Origin: CAYUVH01 sp964448135
GTDB taxonomy: Bacteria > Verrucomicrobiota > Verrucomicrobiia > Limisphaerales > UBA8199
Assembly (NCBI GenBank): GCA_964448135.1
Contig: CAYUVH010000053.1
Location: 1 to 64,000, forward strand
DNA length: 64,000 bases
Direction: 5' to 3'
Part shown: in pieces, positions 36,401-43,428 of the stretch
Layout: each line of letters opens with the position of its first letter
Numbering within the stretch: position 1 is the first letter of the stretch
Position numbers and translations under genes: made by a program
The notes under the pieces: model-generated
The model's database searches: none
Seen by the model: the letters and a program-made list of their open reading frames with translations, nothing else
Told to the model about the DNA's origin: nothing

Positions 36401-37085
36401 ACCGATCCTTGCCTCCGCCGTGCTGTCGAATGTCCTCGCGATCTCCGTGAATTTCACCAGTACGCCCAGTTCGACGTTCCATTTGGATTTCTACTCCAGC
36501 CCTGCGCCGATTTTCAGCAGCCAGGCTCGCACCTGGCTGGGAACCAAGGATGTGGCCACCGGCCCGGGCGGCATCACGAATTTCTCCCTCTCCCTCACGA
36601 CCGCCGTGCCCATTGGCCGCATCATCACTGCAACGGCCACAGACCTTGCCGGCAACACGTCCGGTCTTTCACCGGGGGTGACCGTGACCGCAATCGACAA
36701 CGTCCATGACGGTATTCCGGATGGCTGGCGCAAGGCTTACTTCGGCGGCACCGGCGCCACCACCAACAGCCAGTCCTGCGCCGCGTGCGACCCCGACCAG
36801 GATGGGCTCTCCAACCAACAGGAATTCCTCGCGGGCACCAATCCGACGAACGCCGCCAGCACCTTGAAATTCAGTTCCATCTCCCGCAGCAACGCGGACC
36901 TCCTCCTCGGCTTTCAATCGCAGCCCGGCATCAGCTACCAGGTGAATTATCGCGCTGGCGTCAACTTGAGCAATTGGCTGATTCGCGCCGACGAAATCCT
37001 CGGCAACGGCGCCCTCCTCCAACTCACCGACCCCAACGCCACCCTCGCGCCGCAAGGCATTTACCGCCTGGTCGTTTCCCCCTAA
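33411..37085 (+). CDS. Secreted astacin-type metalloprotease fused to a beta-helix
   Basis: A 1224-residue exported protein. Signal peptide 1-20. An astacin (M12A-like) catalytic domain at about 75-270 has HELGHTLGLIHEHQR (zinc ligands His165, His169, His175; catalytic Glu166) and the Met-turn SVMHYN near 217-222. From about 280 a linker (DSGPGSLRAAI) leads into nine parallel beta-helix repeats of about 60-65 residues (about 380-960). Near the end, DPDQDGLSNQQEFLAGTNPTNA is a Ca-binding TSP3-like stretch, followed by the C-terminal module ending IYRLVVSP. The protease could mature other surface proteins or attack host or prey protein. No other protein here combines these domains. A promoter in 33301-33410 is assumed. 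Confidence 0.9.
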   Translation: MPKQLFLLFLLLLAHSLPAQSPDASWSVSVLDQLFAAAPPGQQTIQVGDMEILASRLRQWRNHLAGGPGPKLAFDGLAPTWTAGNVYYTFDVGVSAAKQRCFLDGAADWATFANLHFILRTSQSNYVTIIENPSLAGGQSAVGMIGGQQFLQFGPNAWNRGTICHELGHTLGLIHEHQRTNRNAYVSVLTNNIAPGAEPNFILLANSKDKTSYDFLSVMHYNRNSFPKTNGLDTLVPLPAYTNYLNLMGALYDPILSASDRAGMAAVYGAGPALSSVVTNTQDSGPGSLRAAIYYALDNPATTITFNIATNNPGLTNRVFRIQVTDGYPSLGNATVIDGSTQPVNLNSNGPAIQLDGSLAQTTSVFPCGLVMKSNNCSIRNLVINNFANNAIWITGSNAIGNTVRGCYLGVGPAGTNAAPNGVYPVLINGGANRNTIGGTNAAARNIISGSLNQGVLLSDPGTSGNLIQGNYIGLSVTGTNALPNTWGGIAVALGSQSNLIGGTIAGARNVISGNNAQGITFTDTNTIGNMVQGNYVGLNASGTAAVPNAYSGINFFGGAHYNQVGGTAAGSGNVISGNHNQGILIQHFGSIGNLIQGNYIGTGPQGTNAIPNGFHGVQIAEQSQSNIVGGTLVSARNIISGNTLSGVSINDSGTVGNQILGNYIGLDVGGGFAVPNGSSGIGVYGARGNIIGGSAGNVVSGNVYQGIVLSGPGTIGNSIFGNTVGLNAAGSAVVPNTGAGIGIYGGAQSNQIGGPLLAQRNFVSGNAAQGIVLGNTNTTGNVVQGNFVGCNPSGTSVMGNAYSGIELSGGASANLVGGNFAGGGNLVSGNQFGVGIFNPGTIGNLVQGNLIGLNASGTGALPNSIYGVLFGDRASANLIGGPFGARNYVSGNLQFGVVIGDNCANNLFQGNTVGLGITGAAVPNAFAGVAIFSPAVGNQIGGTTPGTANLIASNSSEGVFVSDVAATNNSIRGNSIYGNSGAGIILYSSANRSAAAPILASAVLSNVLAISVNFTSTPSSTFHLDFYSSPAPIFSSQARTWLGTKDVATGPGGITNFSLSLTTAVPIGRIITATATDLAGNTSGLSPGVTVTAIDNVHDGIPDGWRKAYFGGTGATTNSQSCAACDPDQDGLSNQQEFLAGTNPTNAASTLKFSSISRSNADLLLGFQSQPGISYQVNYRAGVNLSNWLIRADEILGNGALLQLTDPNATLAPQGIYRLVVSP
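34550..36260 (+). repeat. Nine tandem beta-helix coding repeats
   Basis: Each unit encodes about 60-65 residues around the pattern N-[IVL]-[IV]-S-G-N, Q-G, G-T-[IV]-G-N, Q-G-N-x-[IV]-G, P-N and N-x-[IV]-G-G. The protein repeat is clear, while DNA identity between units is moderate, so expansion is old. Confidence 0.85.
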
Positions 37086-37095
37086 AATCCGTATC

Positions 37096-37169
37096 AGCCG
37101 AGGTAACGAGGCTCCATCAACTCGAAAGCGTGCACGCGTCCGGGATCATGGAGCCTCGTCACTTCGGCT
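37096..37169. terminator. Fold-back repeat, likely bidirectional terminator
   Basis: Arms AGCCGAGGTAACGAGGCTCC (from 37096) and its near-perfect complement ending at 37169 form a 22-bp stem with two mismatches around a 30-base loop. It sits exactly between the converging stops of the protease and the MoeB-like gene. It lacks a T tract, so it may be a dispersed repeat serving as a transcription barrier and not a classical Rho-independent terminator. Confidence 0.55.
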
Positions 37170-37180
37170 GCCACGGCCAA

Positions 37181-38320
37181 CTAATACCTCGGCATCGTCG
37201 GATCAATCTCCCGCGACCAAGCGTCAATGCCTCCGCGCACGCTCTTCACATCCTTGAATCCCTGTTGCCGTAAAAAGTAAACAGCCCTCAAGGATCGGCC
37301 TCCCACCTTGCAGTAAAGATAGTAGCTTTGCTCCGGCTTAAATTCCTTAAACCGCTGCGCAAATTGACTGAGCGGCACCAGGCCGGTGCCCTGAACGTGC
37401 GCGAAGTCATGCTCATCCTGTTCGCGCACATCAATCACCTGAATTCCCAGGGCTGGATCATCCAACGCCCGCTTCATGTCCTGCACCGTTACTTCATCCG
37501 GATCCGGTTCTGCCATGTTCGGAACGCTGCACGAAGCCGCCGAATCGGTCAAGCTGGTGATCGTCGGCTTTTCACCGCACAACGCGCATTGCGGATCCCG
37601 ACGCAGCTTCAATTCGCTAAACTTCATCTCCAGCGCGTCGAAAAGGAGCAGGCGATTCAGCAACGAAGTTCCCGCGCAGAGAATCAACTTGAGCGTCTCC
37701 GTCGCCTGAATCGTCCCGATGATTCCCGGCAACACCCCCAGCACACCGGCCTCGGCGCAACTCGGCGCCATGCCCGGACCGGGTGGCTCGGGAAACAAGC
37801 AACGGTAGCAGGGCGCGCCCAGGTGCGGCGCAAATACGCTGGCCTGTCCTTCGAACCGCAAAATCGCCCCGTAAATGTAAGGTTTGCGCAGGAACACACA
37901 GGCGTCATTCGCGAGGTAGCGCGTGGGAAAATTATCGGTGCCGTCCACGATGACGTCATATTGCTCAAAAACTTCGCGGACATTCGCCGCTGCCAGCTTC
38001 AAGTCGTGTGCGACCACCTCGACGCCCGGATTCAGCCGGCGGATCGTCTCGCGCGCCGACTCCGTCTTCTTCCGGCCCACGTCGGCGGAACCATGCAGCA
38101 ACTGGCGCTGCAAGTTCGACTCATCCACCACGTCAAAATCCACCAGTCCCAGCTTTCCCACACCTGCCGCGGCCAGGTACAAAGCCGCCGGCGAGCCCAG
38201 GCCCCCCGCGCCGATGCAGAGCACCGACGCGGCGCAAATTTTCTTTTGGCCTTCGACGCCCACTTCGGGCAGCATCAAATGCCGTGAGTAACGACGATTT
38301 TGTTGGCTGGTGAGTTCCAC
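37181..38320 (-). CDS. moeB: MoeB/ThiF-type adenylyltransferase with rhodanese domain
   Basis: A 379-residue cytoplasmic enzyme. An E1-like Rossmann domain (about 1-245) has GAGGLGSP for ATP binding, the DESNLQRQ segment, DGTDNFPTRY, and zinc cysteines in CYRC and CALC. A C-terminal rhodanese domain (about 275-375) has the active-site Cys in YLYCKVGGRS. The fusion matches MoeZ/MOCS3-like proteins, which adenylate the C-terminus of a small sulfur carrier (MoaD, ThiS or CysO) and then transfer sulfur to it. It serves molybdopterin, thiamine or cysteine synthesis. Carrier-protein genes are not in view. The start codon is GTG at 38320. Confidence 0.92.
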   Translation of the reverse strand: MELTSQQNRRYSRHLMLPEVGVEGQKKICAASVLCIGAGGLGSPAALYLAAAGVGKLGLVDFDVVDESNLQRQLLHGSADVGRKKTESARETIRRLNPGVEVVAHDLKLAAANVREVFEQYDVIVDGTDNFPTRYLANDACVFLRKPYIYGAILRFEGQASVFAPHLGAPCYRCLFPEPPGPGMAPSCAEAGVLGVLPGIIGTIQATETLKLILCAGTSLLNRLLLFDALEMKFSELKLRRDPQCALCGEKPTITSLTDSAASCSVPNMAEPDPDEVTVQDMKRALDDPALGIQVIDVREQDEHDFAHVQGTGLVPLSQFAQRFKEFKPEQSYYLYCKVGGRSLRAVYFLRQQGFKDVKSVRGGIDAWSREIDPTMPRY

Positions 38321-38406
38321 TTTGCCGGTATGATCGGATTGGTCCGAGCAAATCGAAAATACTTCACCCTCCGCCGGGAAGCAATTCGCTTGCGGCGTTC
38401 ATCACA

Positions 38407-39225
38407 TTGAAAACCACCCTCCCCGTTCAAGCCGCCGCGCGTCTGAAAAAGTTGTCCAAACTTCGCCCCACGCTCGCCATGGTTCTTGGCAGCGGCTTTG
38501 GACAGGCGATCAAACACTTGCAAGTAGACGCCGAGGTTTCCTATTCGCGCATCCCCGGCTTTCCAGAGCCGGGTGTCGGCGGACACGCGGGCCGGTTATT
38601 TATCGGTACCCTGGGCGGCACGCCAGTAATGGTGCTGAGCGGTCGCGCGCATTTCTACGAAGGCCATCCCATGGAGGTGGTTACCTTCGCTGTTCGCACG
38701 CTCGCAGCGTATGGAATAAAAGATTTGCTCCTGACCAACGCCGCCGGCGGGATCAATCGGCGCTTTCACCCCGGTGACTTCATGCTCCTCACCGACCACA
38801 TCAACCTCATGGGCACAAATCCGCTCCGTGGGCCCCTGTGGCCCGGTTTGCCGCGGTTTGTGGACATGACCACCACCTACTCTCCAGCGCTTGGCAAATC
38901 AATGTGCCGCGCCGCAAAGGCCATTCGCACGCCCCTCCGCTCTGGAGTCTATCTGGCGGTTTCCGGCCCCAGTTATGAAACTCCGGCCGAAATCGAGGCT
39001 TTCGCCCGTTTAGGGGCCGATGCCGTGGGCATGAGCACTGTTCCCGAAGCCATCGTGGCGCGGCAGTGCGGGCTGAATGTCGCCGGTTTGTCCTGCATTA
39101 CGAATTTGGCTGCCGGGCGCGGCCAAAAACCGCTTTCGCATGCTGAAGTCCTCGAAACCGGTGAAAAAGTGGGGGCTTTGGCAGCGCAATTGCTCAATCA
39201 ATTTGCGAAATGTTATGGCCGGTAG
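38407..39225 (+). CDS. Purine nucleoside phosphorylase, trimeric type
   Basis: A 272-residue cytoplasmic enzyme of the trimeric PNP family. Signatures are VLGSGFG (phosphate loop), GRAHFYEGH, LTNAAGGIN, the DHINLMGTNPL segment, SGPSYETPAEI, GMSTVPE and the late N in CITNLAAG. It cleaves purine nucleosides with phosphate to the base and pentose 1-phosphate. The start is TTG at 38407, needed to include the N-terminal helix. The next gene overlaps its 3' end by 11 bases, so a nucleoside salvage operon with cytidine deaminase is clear. Confidence 0.93.
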   Translation: MKTTLPVQAAARLKKLSKLRPTLAMVLGSGFGQAIKHLQVDAEVSYSRIPGFPEPGVGGHAGRLFIGTLGGTPVMVLSGRAHFYEGHPMEVVTFAVRTLAAYGIKDLLLTNAAGGINRRFHPGDFMLLTDHINLMGTNPLRGPLWPGLPRFVDMTTTYSPALGKSMCRAAKAIRTPLRSGVYLAVSGPSYETPAEIEAFARLGADAVGMSTVPEAIVARQCGLNVAGLSCITNLAAGRGQKPLSHAEVLETGEKVGALAAQLLNQFAKCYGR

Positions 39226-39676
39226 CAGAAAACGCGGCGCGGAACCGCCGTTTAGTTCCCGATTTTCTCCTGCGACCACCAAAAAGCTGCTCAAGGCGGC
39301 AGTAAGCGCCCGAAGGCGCGCGGTGGCTCCATACTCTGGTTTTCACGTTGGCGCGGCCTTGCTGACGCGCAACGGTGAGATCATCACTGGCGCGAACGTC
39401 GAAAGCGCCAGCTACGGGCTGACCTGTTGTGCGGAGCGCGTGGCTCTTTTCAGCGCGCTCACTTCGGGTCGGCGAAACTTTTCGGCGATCGCTGTGGTGG
39501 CCGCGGCCGTTGATGGGCCGATGCCGTGTGGCGCCTGCCGCCAATTGCTGGCCGAGTATGCCTCGGAGGCAACCGTTTTTGTGGCTGACAGCCGGCAGTT
39601 GAGCCGGCGGCGGACTTTCACAGTAAGGGAACTTCTGCCGTCCGCGTTCGTGCTGGTGCCGTCGAAGACCCGTTGA
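39215..39676 (+). CDS. cdd: Cytidine deaminase
   Basis: A 153-residue enzyme with the zinc signature of the family: NVESASYGLTCCAERVAL (Cys ligand and catalytic Glu) and PCGACRQ (two Cys ligands). It deaminates cytidine and deoxycytidine to uridine forms. The ATG at 39215 lies inside the 3' end of the phosphorylase gene, and a longer frame opening at 39077 would be wholly inside that gene. The N-terminal 20 residues are more basic than usual. Together with the upstream PNP it forms a two-gene salvage operon. Confidence 0.93.
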   Translation: MAGSRKRGAEPPFSSRFSPATTKKLLKAAVSARRRAVAPYSGFHVGAALLTRNGEIITGANVESASYGLTCCAERVALFSALTSGRRNFSAIAVVAAAVDGPMPCGACRQLLAEYASEATVFVADSRQLSRRRTFTVRELLPSAFVLVPSKTR

Positions 39677-39720
39677 GAAAACGGGTTGATGGCGTAAGGT
39701 GAGATTCGAGCAGTGTGCTG

Positions 39721-41238
39721 ATGAAGGCTGAAACGGGATTTGCACTCGATAGTGCGGGCTGGCCCATTTTGGAAGTGGAAGCCCAGGGTGGCATCCGCCG
39801 GGCCAACGCCGCCGCCGTGAATGCCTTTGGCGGAGCTTTGCAGACTCCTTCCCCCACCCTCGCTGGCTTGTGGTCTCCGGAATGCGCCACACCGGCTCAT
39901 TCCTTCCTTGAGCAAATCGCGCGAATGCCGGCTTCACTTCCGCTCATCCTGCTCCGGAACAAGGATGGCGCGACGATTCCCTATCACGTGGCCAGCGCGC
40001 CGGTGAGCGGACCGGATGGCCAACATTTCCTGCTTCAGCTTCTGCCCGCGGCGGCCGATGTGTCCGCAGGCAAGGCCGGTTCCTCCGAGTCCAACCTGGC
40101 TCACAAACAAAAATTGGATTGCGCGCTCCAACTGGCGCGCACCGTCGCCCTGGACTTCAACAACGCCCTCACCAGCATTCTTGGCCACACTTCACTCATG
40201 CTCAGCCGCATGGAACCCGGCCACCCCTGGCGGACTTCCTTGATGGAGGTGGAAAAGTCCGCCTCCAAGGCTGCCGAAATCGCCAATGACCTGGGCACCT
40301 TCAGCCGCCAGGAAAAGGAGGCGCGGGCGCAGACCGCCGGAAATCTCAATCACCTGGTCCATCGGACCACCGAGTTTTTTCAACAAAACGCCGGAAACGA
40401 TCCGCCGCAGTGGAGCCTGCAACTGGAACGCAAACTTTTCGCCGCGAGGTTCGACGAGGCCAAAATGCAGCAGGCTCTCATGAAGATCCTCGAGAATTCG
40501 CTCCAGGCCATGAAAGGGGGCGGCCGGGTCATCATTCAAACTCGCAACCTCGAGCTCACCGCGCCCACCCAGGACCGCAATGTTCAACTCAACGCAGGCT
40601 CCTACGTCTGCGCCGAAATCAGCGACACCGGCTGCGGTATCGAACCCGAGATACTCCCGCGCGTTTTCGAGCCGTTTTTCACCACCAAGCATGGTGGTAC
40701 CCATCGCGGCCTGGGCCTGGCGTGGGTATACGGGATTGTCACCAACCACGGCGGCGGGGTGGCCATCTCCAGCCAGCCAGGCAAAGGAACTTCCGTACGC
40801 GTCTATCTTCCGGCCGAGAACCGCCTCGCCAAGGGGGCCGAACTAGCTACCGACGATTTGAGTGGCACCCAGACCATTCTCATGGTGGACGACGAGGAAT
40901 TGCTGCTCACCATGGGGCAGACCATTCTCTCGGCCTATGGCTACCAGGTGGTGACCGCCGACAGCGGAAAAAAAGCGCTCGACCTCCTGGCCAAAGCCAA
41001 GTCACCGGTCGACTTGGTGATTACCGACCTCGTCATGCCCGCCATGAGCGGACGTGAGCTGGTGGAGCAGGTCCGAAAAGTCTCGCCGACCACCCGCATC
41101 ATTTGCAGCAGCGGTTATGTCTGGCCGTCGGCCCAGGAAAACAACGACGCCTACCTCCAAAAGCCCTTCACCAGCCAGGAACTGCTCGTCAAAGTCAAAC
41201 GCGTCCTCTCGCAGGAACCGGCTGCCGTGGCTGAGTGA
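39721..41238 (+). CDS. Histidine kinase-like protein with receiver domain, phospho-acceptor His absent
   Basis: A 505-residue soluble protein. A PAS-like N-terminus (about 8-110), a DHp region (about 130-200), an HATPase (about 240-375: NSLQAM, DTGCGI, FEPFFTTK, GLGLAWVYGI) and a receiver (about 385-500; ILMVDDEE, phospho-acceptor Asp436 in ITDLVMP, QKPF lysine). In this kinase class the DHp motif is normally AHDFNN. Here it reads TVALDFNNAL, so Leu144 replaces the histidine. ATP-binding motifs look intact. It may phosphorylate by another residue, act as a phosphatase, or serve as a scaffold with an active receiver. Start ATG 39721 (a GTG at 39715 is possible). It follows cdd by 44 bases. Confidence 0.88.
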   Translation: MKAETGFALDSAGWPILEVEAQGGIRRANAAAVNAFGGALQTPSPTLAGLWSPECATPAHSFLEQIARMPASLPLILLRNKDGATIPYHVASAPVSGPDGQHFLLQLLPAAADVSAGKAGSSESNLAHKQKLDCALQLARTVALDFNNALTSILGHTSLMLSRMEPGHPWRTSLMEVEKSASKAAEIANDLGTFSRQEKEARAQTAGNLNHLVHRTTEFFQQNAGNDPPQWSLQLERKLFAARFDEAKMQQALMKILENSLQAMKGGGRVIIQTRNLELTAPTQDRNVQLNAGSYVCAEISDTGCGIEPEILPRVFEPFFTTKHGGTHRGLGLAWVYGIVTNHGGGVAISSQPGKGTSVRVYLPAENRLAKGAELATDDLSGTQTILMVDDEELLLTMGQTILSAYGYQVVTADSGKKALDLLAKAKSPVDLVITDLVMPAMSGRELVEQVRKVSPTTRIICSSGYVWPSAQENNDAYLQKPFTSQELLVKVKRVLSQEPAAVAE

Positions 41239-41247
41239 TTACATTAG

Positions 41248-41275
41248 TTGACGTTTTCATCTCCGGGTCTATTCT
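41248..41275 (+). promoter_or_regulatory. Candidate promoter of the LysR gene
   Basis: TTGACG (41248-41253) and TATTCT (41270-41275) are separated by 16 bases. The ATG at 41284 is only 8 bases past the -10-like box, so the message would be leaderless or nearly so. Confidence 0.45.
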
Positions 41276-41283
41276 ATTCCCTT

Positions 41284-42165
41284 ATGCAAATTGAGACGTT
41301 GAAGGTTTTTTGTGATCTGGCTGAAACTCAGAGCTTTACCAAGGCGGCCCAGATAAATGACGTCACCCAATCCGCCGTCAGCCAGCAGATCAGCGCCCTC
41401 GAACGCCTCTTCAATTCCCTCCTGATCGAGCGCAGCAAAAAGCGTTTCCGCCTCACCCGGGAAGGCCAGGTATTCTACGAATACAGCAAGCAAATCATCG
41501 GCACCTACGATTCCCTCCACAGCCGCCTCCAGGAAATCAAGGACATCATCTCGGGCACGGTCCGCGTCGCCACCATTTATAGTATCGGCCTCCACGATCT
41601 GCCGCCGTACTTGAAAAAGTTTCTCAAAGCCTACCCGACCGTGAACGTGCACGTCGAATACCGCCGCGCCAACCAGGTTTACGAGGATGTGCTCAGCAAC
41701 GTCGTGGACCTCGGCTTGGTGGCGTATCCCGTGCGCGATGCGAAGTTAAACTTATATCCGCTGCGCAAGGAGCCGCTGGTGCTCATCTGCCATCCCAGCC
41801 ACCCGCTGGCGCGCCAGAAATCCATCAAACTGCGCACGCTTTCCGGCCAGAAATTCATCGGCTTCGAACCCGACATCCCCACCCGGAAGGCCCTCGACAA
41901 GGTGCTCCGCGAGCATCACGTCCAGGTCCAGCACGTGATGGAGTTCGACAACATCGAAACCGTCAAACGCGCCGTGGAAATTGACGCGGGCGTCGCCATC
42001 GTTCCTCACGGCACCATCGTCCAGGAAGTTGCCAAGCAAACGCTCATCGCGATTTCCATCGAGGATGGCGACCTCTACCGCCCGCTGGCCGCCATCTACA
42101 AGAAGAACAAGGTCCTTTCCCCGGCAATGAAGCAGTTCCTCGCCGTGCTTAAGGAAGATAAATAA
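41284..42165 (+). CDS. LysR-family transcriptional regulator
   Basis: A 293-residue regulator from the ATG at 41284. An N-terminal winged HTH (about 1-65) contains the usual FTKAAQINDVTQSAVSQQISALE, followed by LFNSLLIERSKKRFRLTREG. The effector-binding domain (about 90-290) has the pattern of the CysB/CysL-like group. The effector is unknown. A longer frame opening at 41248 would place its start within the -35-like box. It is followed by a strong terminator and faces the M29 aminopeptidase gene. Confidence 0.93.
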   Translation: MQIETLKVFCDLAETQSFTKAAQINDVTQSAVSQQISALERLFNSLLIERSKKRFRLTREGQVFYEYSKQIIGTYDSLHSRLQEIKDIISGTVRVATIYSIGLHDLPPYLKKFLKAYPTVNVHVEYRRANQVYEDVLSNVVDLGLVAYPVRDAKLNLYPLRKEPLVLICHPSHPLARQKSIKLRTLSGQKFIGFEPDIPTRKALDKVLREHHVQVQHVMEFDNIETVKRAVEIDAGVAIVPHGTIVQEVAKQTLIAISIEDGDLYRPLAAIYKKNKVLSPAMKQFLAVLKEDK

Positions 42166-42212
42166 CCTTAACCGGGCGCCATCCCGGCACCCGCGGATTT
42201 AGGCAGACTTAC

Positions 42213-42252
42213 GAAAAGCGCCCAGCCTGAAGTTGGGCGCTTTTCGCTTTTT
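42213..42252. terminator. Bidirectional Rho-independent terminator
   Basis: GAAAAGCGCCCA (42213-42224) pairs perfectly with TGGGCGCTTTTC (42234-42245) around a 9-base loop, then GCTTTTTACC follows. The T/A tracts on both sides allow it to end both the LysR transcript and the converging aminopeptidase transcript, whose stop codon it touches. Confidence 0.9.
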
Positions 42253-43360
42253 ACCTCAGGTTCTCGGGATTCAACGGTTTCAAATCCCGTGGCAAAAATT
42301 TGCCATCCTTGCGGATCAATTCGCCATCGAACCAAATTTCACCACCCCCCCACTCCGGTCGCTGGATCAACACCATGTCCCAGTGTACGGCCGAGTGGTT
42401 CCCGTTGTCGCACTGCTTGTAAGCCTGTCCCGGCGTAAGATGCAGGGATCCGGCGATTTTTTCGTCGAACAGGATGTCGCACATCGGATTCATGATATGG
42501 GGATTGAACCCCAGCGAAAACTCGCCCGTGTAGCGCGCCCCCGGATCGGTATCCAGAATCTCGTTCAATCGCTTCGTGTTGTTGGACGTCGCGCGCACCA
42601 CCTTTCCGTCCTTGAACTCCAGCCGCACGTTTTCAAATTTCGAACCGGCATACAACGTCGGCGTGTTGAATTGAATGAAACCGTTGATCGAAGTCTTGAC
42701 CGGGCAGGAAAACACCTCGCCATCCGGAATGTTCCGGTCGCCCTTGCACATCTGCGCCCCGATGCCTTTGATGCTGAACTTCAAGTCGGTACCCGGCCCC
42801 ATGATGTGGACCTTGTCCGCCTTCTTCATGCGCCGCTCCAGTGGCGCCATGGCGCGCGCCATCCTGGCGTAGTCCAGGGTGCAGACGTCAAAGTAGAGGT
42901 TTTCAAATGCCTCCGTGCTCATCCCCGCGCTCTGCGCCATGCTCGGCGTGGGCCACCGCAGGACGCACCACCGCGTTTTTTGCACCCGGTGGTTCAGTAC
43001 CGGACGCGTCAATCGCGAGTACATCGCCATCCGCTCACCGGGCACGTCGGAGTTCTCATTCACGTTGTCCGCTCCGCGCACGGCGATATAAGCCTGCATC
43101 TTCTTCATGCGCGCCATTTCGAGGTCGCGCATCATGCGGCCCTGCGGCTCGGTAATTCCGCGCAGCATCTCGCGGCCGATTCGAGTGTGACGCACTTCCA
43201 CAAACGGAATTGCCTTGCACTCCCGGGCCGCCCGGATCATTTCAATTACGAACGCATCCGGCACGTCCGTCATGTCCAACAGGACATGGTCGCCCGCCTT
43301 CAGCCGCGTCGAATATTCAGCCAGCAACTTCGCCAGTTTCCGGTAACGAGGATCAGTCAT
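42251..43360 (-). CDS. M29-family aminopeptidase
   Basis: A 369-residue cytoplasmic metallopeptidase of the thermophilic aminopeptidase (AmpS/AmpT, M29) family. The C-terminal metal site is visible: NIPDGEVF (Glu), the EFSLGFNP segment, and GSLHLTPGQAYKQ followed by NHSAVHWDMVL (His, His, Asp). These enzymes release N-terminal residues with a two-metal site. The length is close to the family norm. A single gene, with its start 67 bases from the stop of the upstream secreted hydrolase on the same strand. Confidence 0.9.
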   Translation of the reverse strand: MTDPRYRKLAKLLAEYSTRLKAGDHVLLDMTDVPDAFVIEMIRAARECKAIPFVEVRHTRIGREMLRGITEPQGRMMRDLEMARMKKMQAYIAVRGADNVNENSDVPGERMAMYSRLTRPVLNHRVQKTRWCVLRWPTPSMAQSAGMSTEAFENLYFDVCTLDYARMARAMAPLERRMKKADKVHIMGPGTDLKFSIKGIGAQMCKGDRNIPDGEVFSCPVKTSINGFIQFNTPTLYAGSKFENVRLEFKDGKVVRATSNNTKRLNEILDTDPGARYTGEFSLGFNPHIMNPMCDILFDEKIAGSLHLTPGQAYKQCDNGNHSAVHWDMVLIQRPEWGGGEIWFDGELIRKDGKFLPRDLKPLNPENLR

Positions 43361-43428
43361 AAATTCAGTGCCTTAGATTAAGCGAGAAAGCGCCGGTTGA
43401 AAAGTGCCGGTCGGCTTGGGTCGCATTT

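Noticed and set aside
37328..38287. 319-codon plus-strand frame opposite the MoeB-like gene
   Set aside because: Antisense shadow. MoeB and rhodanese motifs are unambiguous on the minus strand.
42233..43381. 382-codon plus-strand frame opposite the M29 aminopeptidase
   Set aside because: Begins inside the terminator hairpin and is His/Arg-rich. The minus strand has the metal-site motifs.
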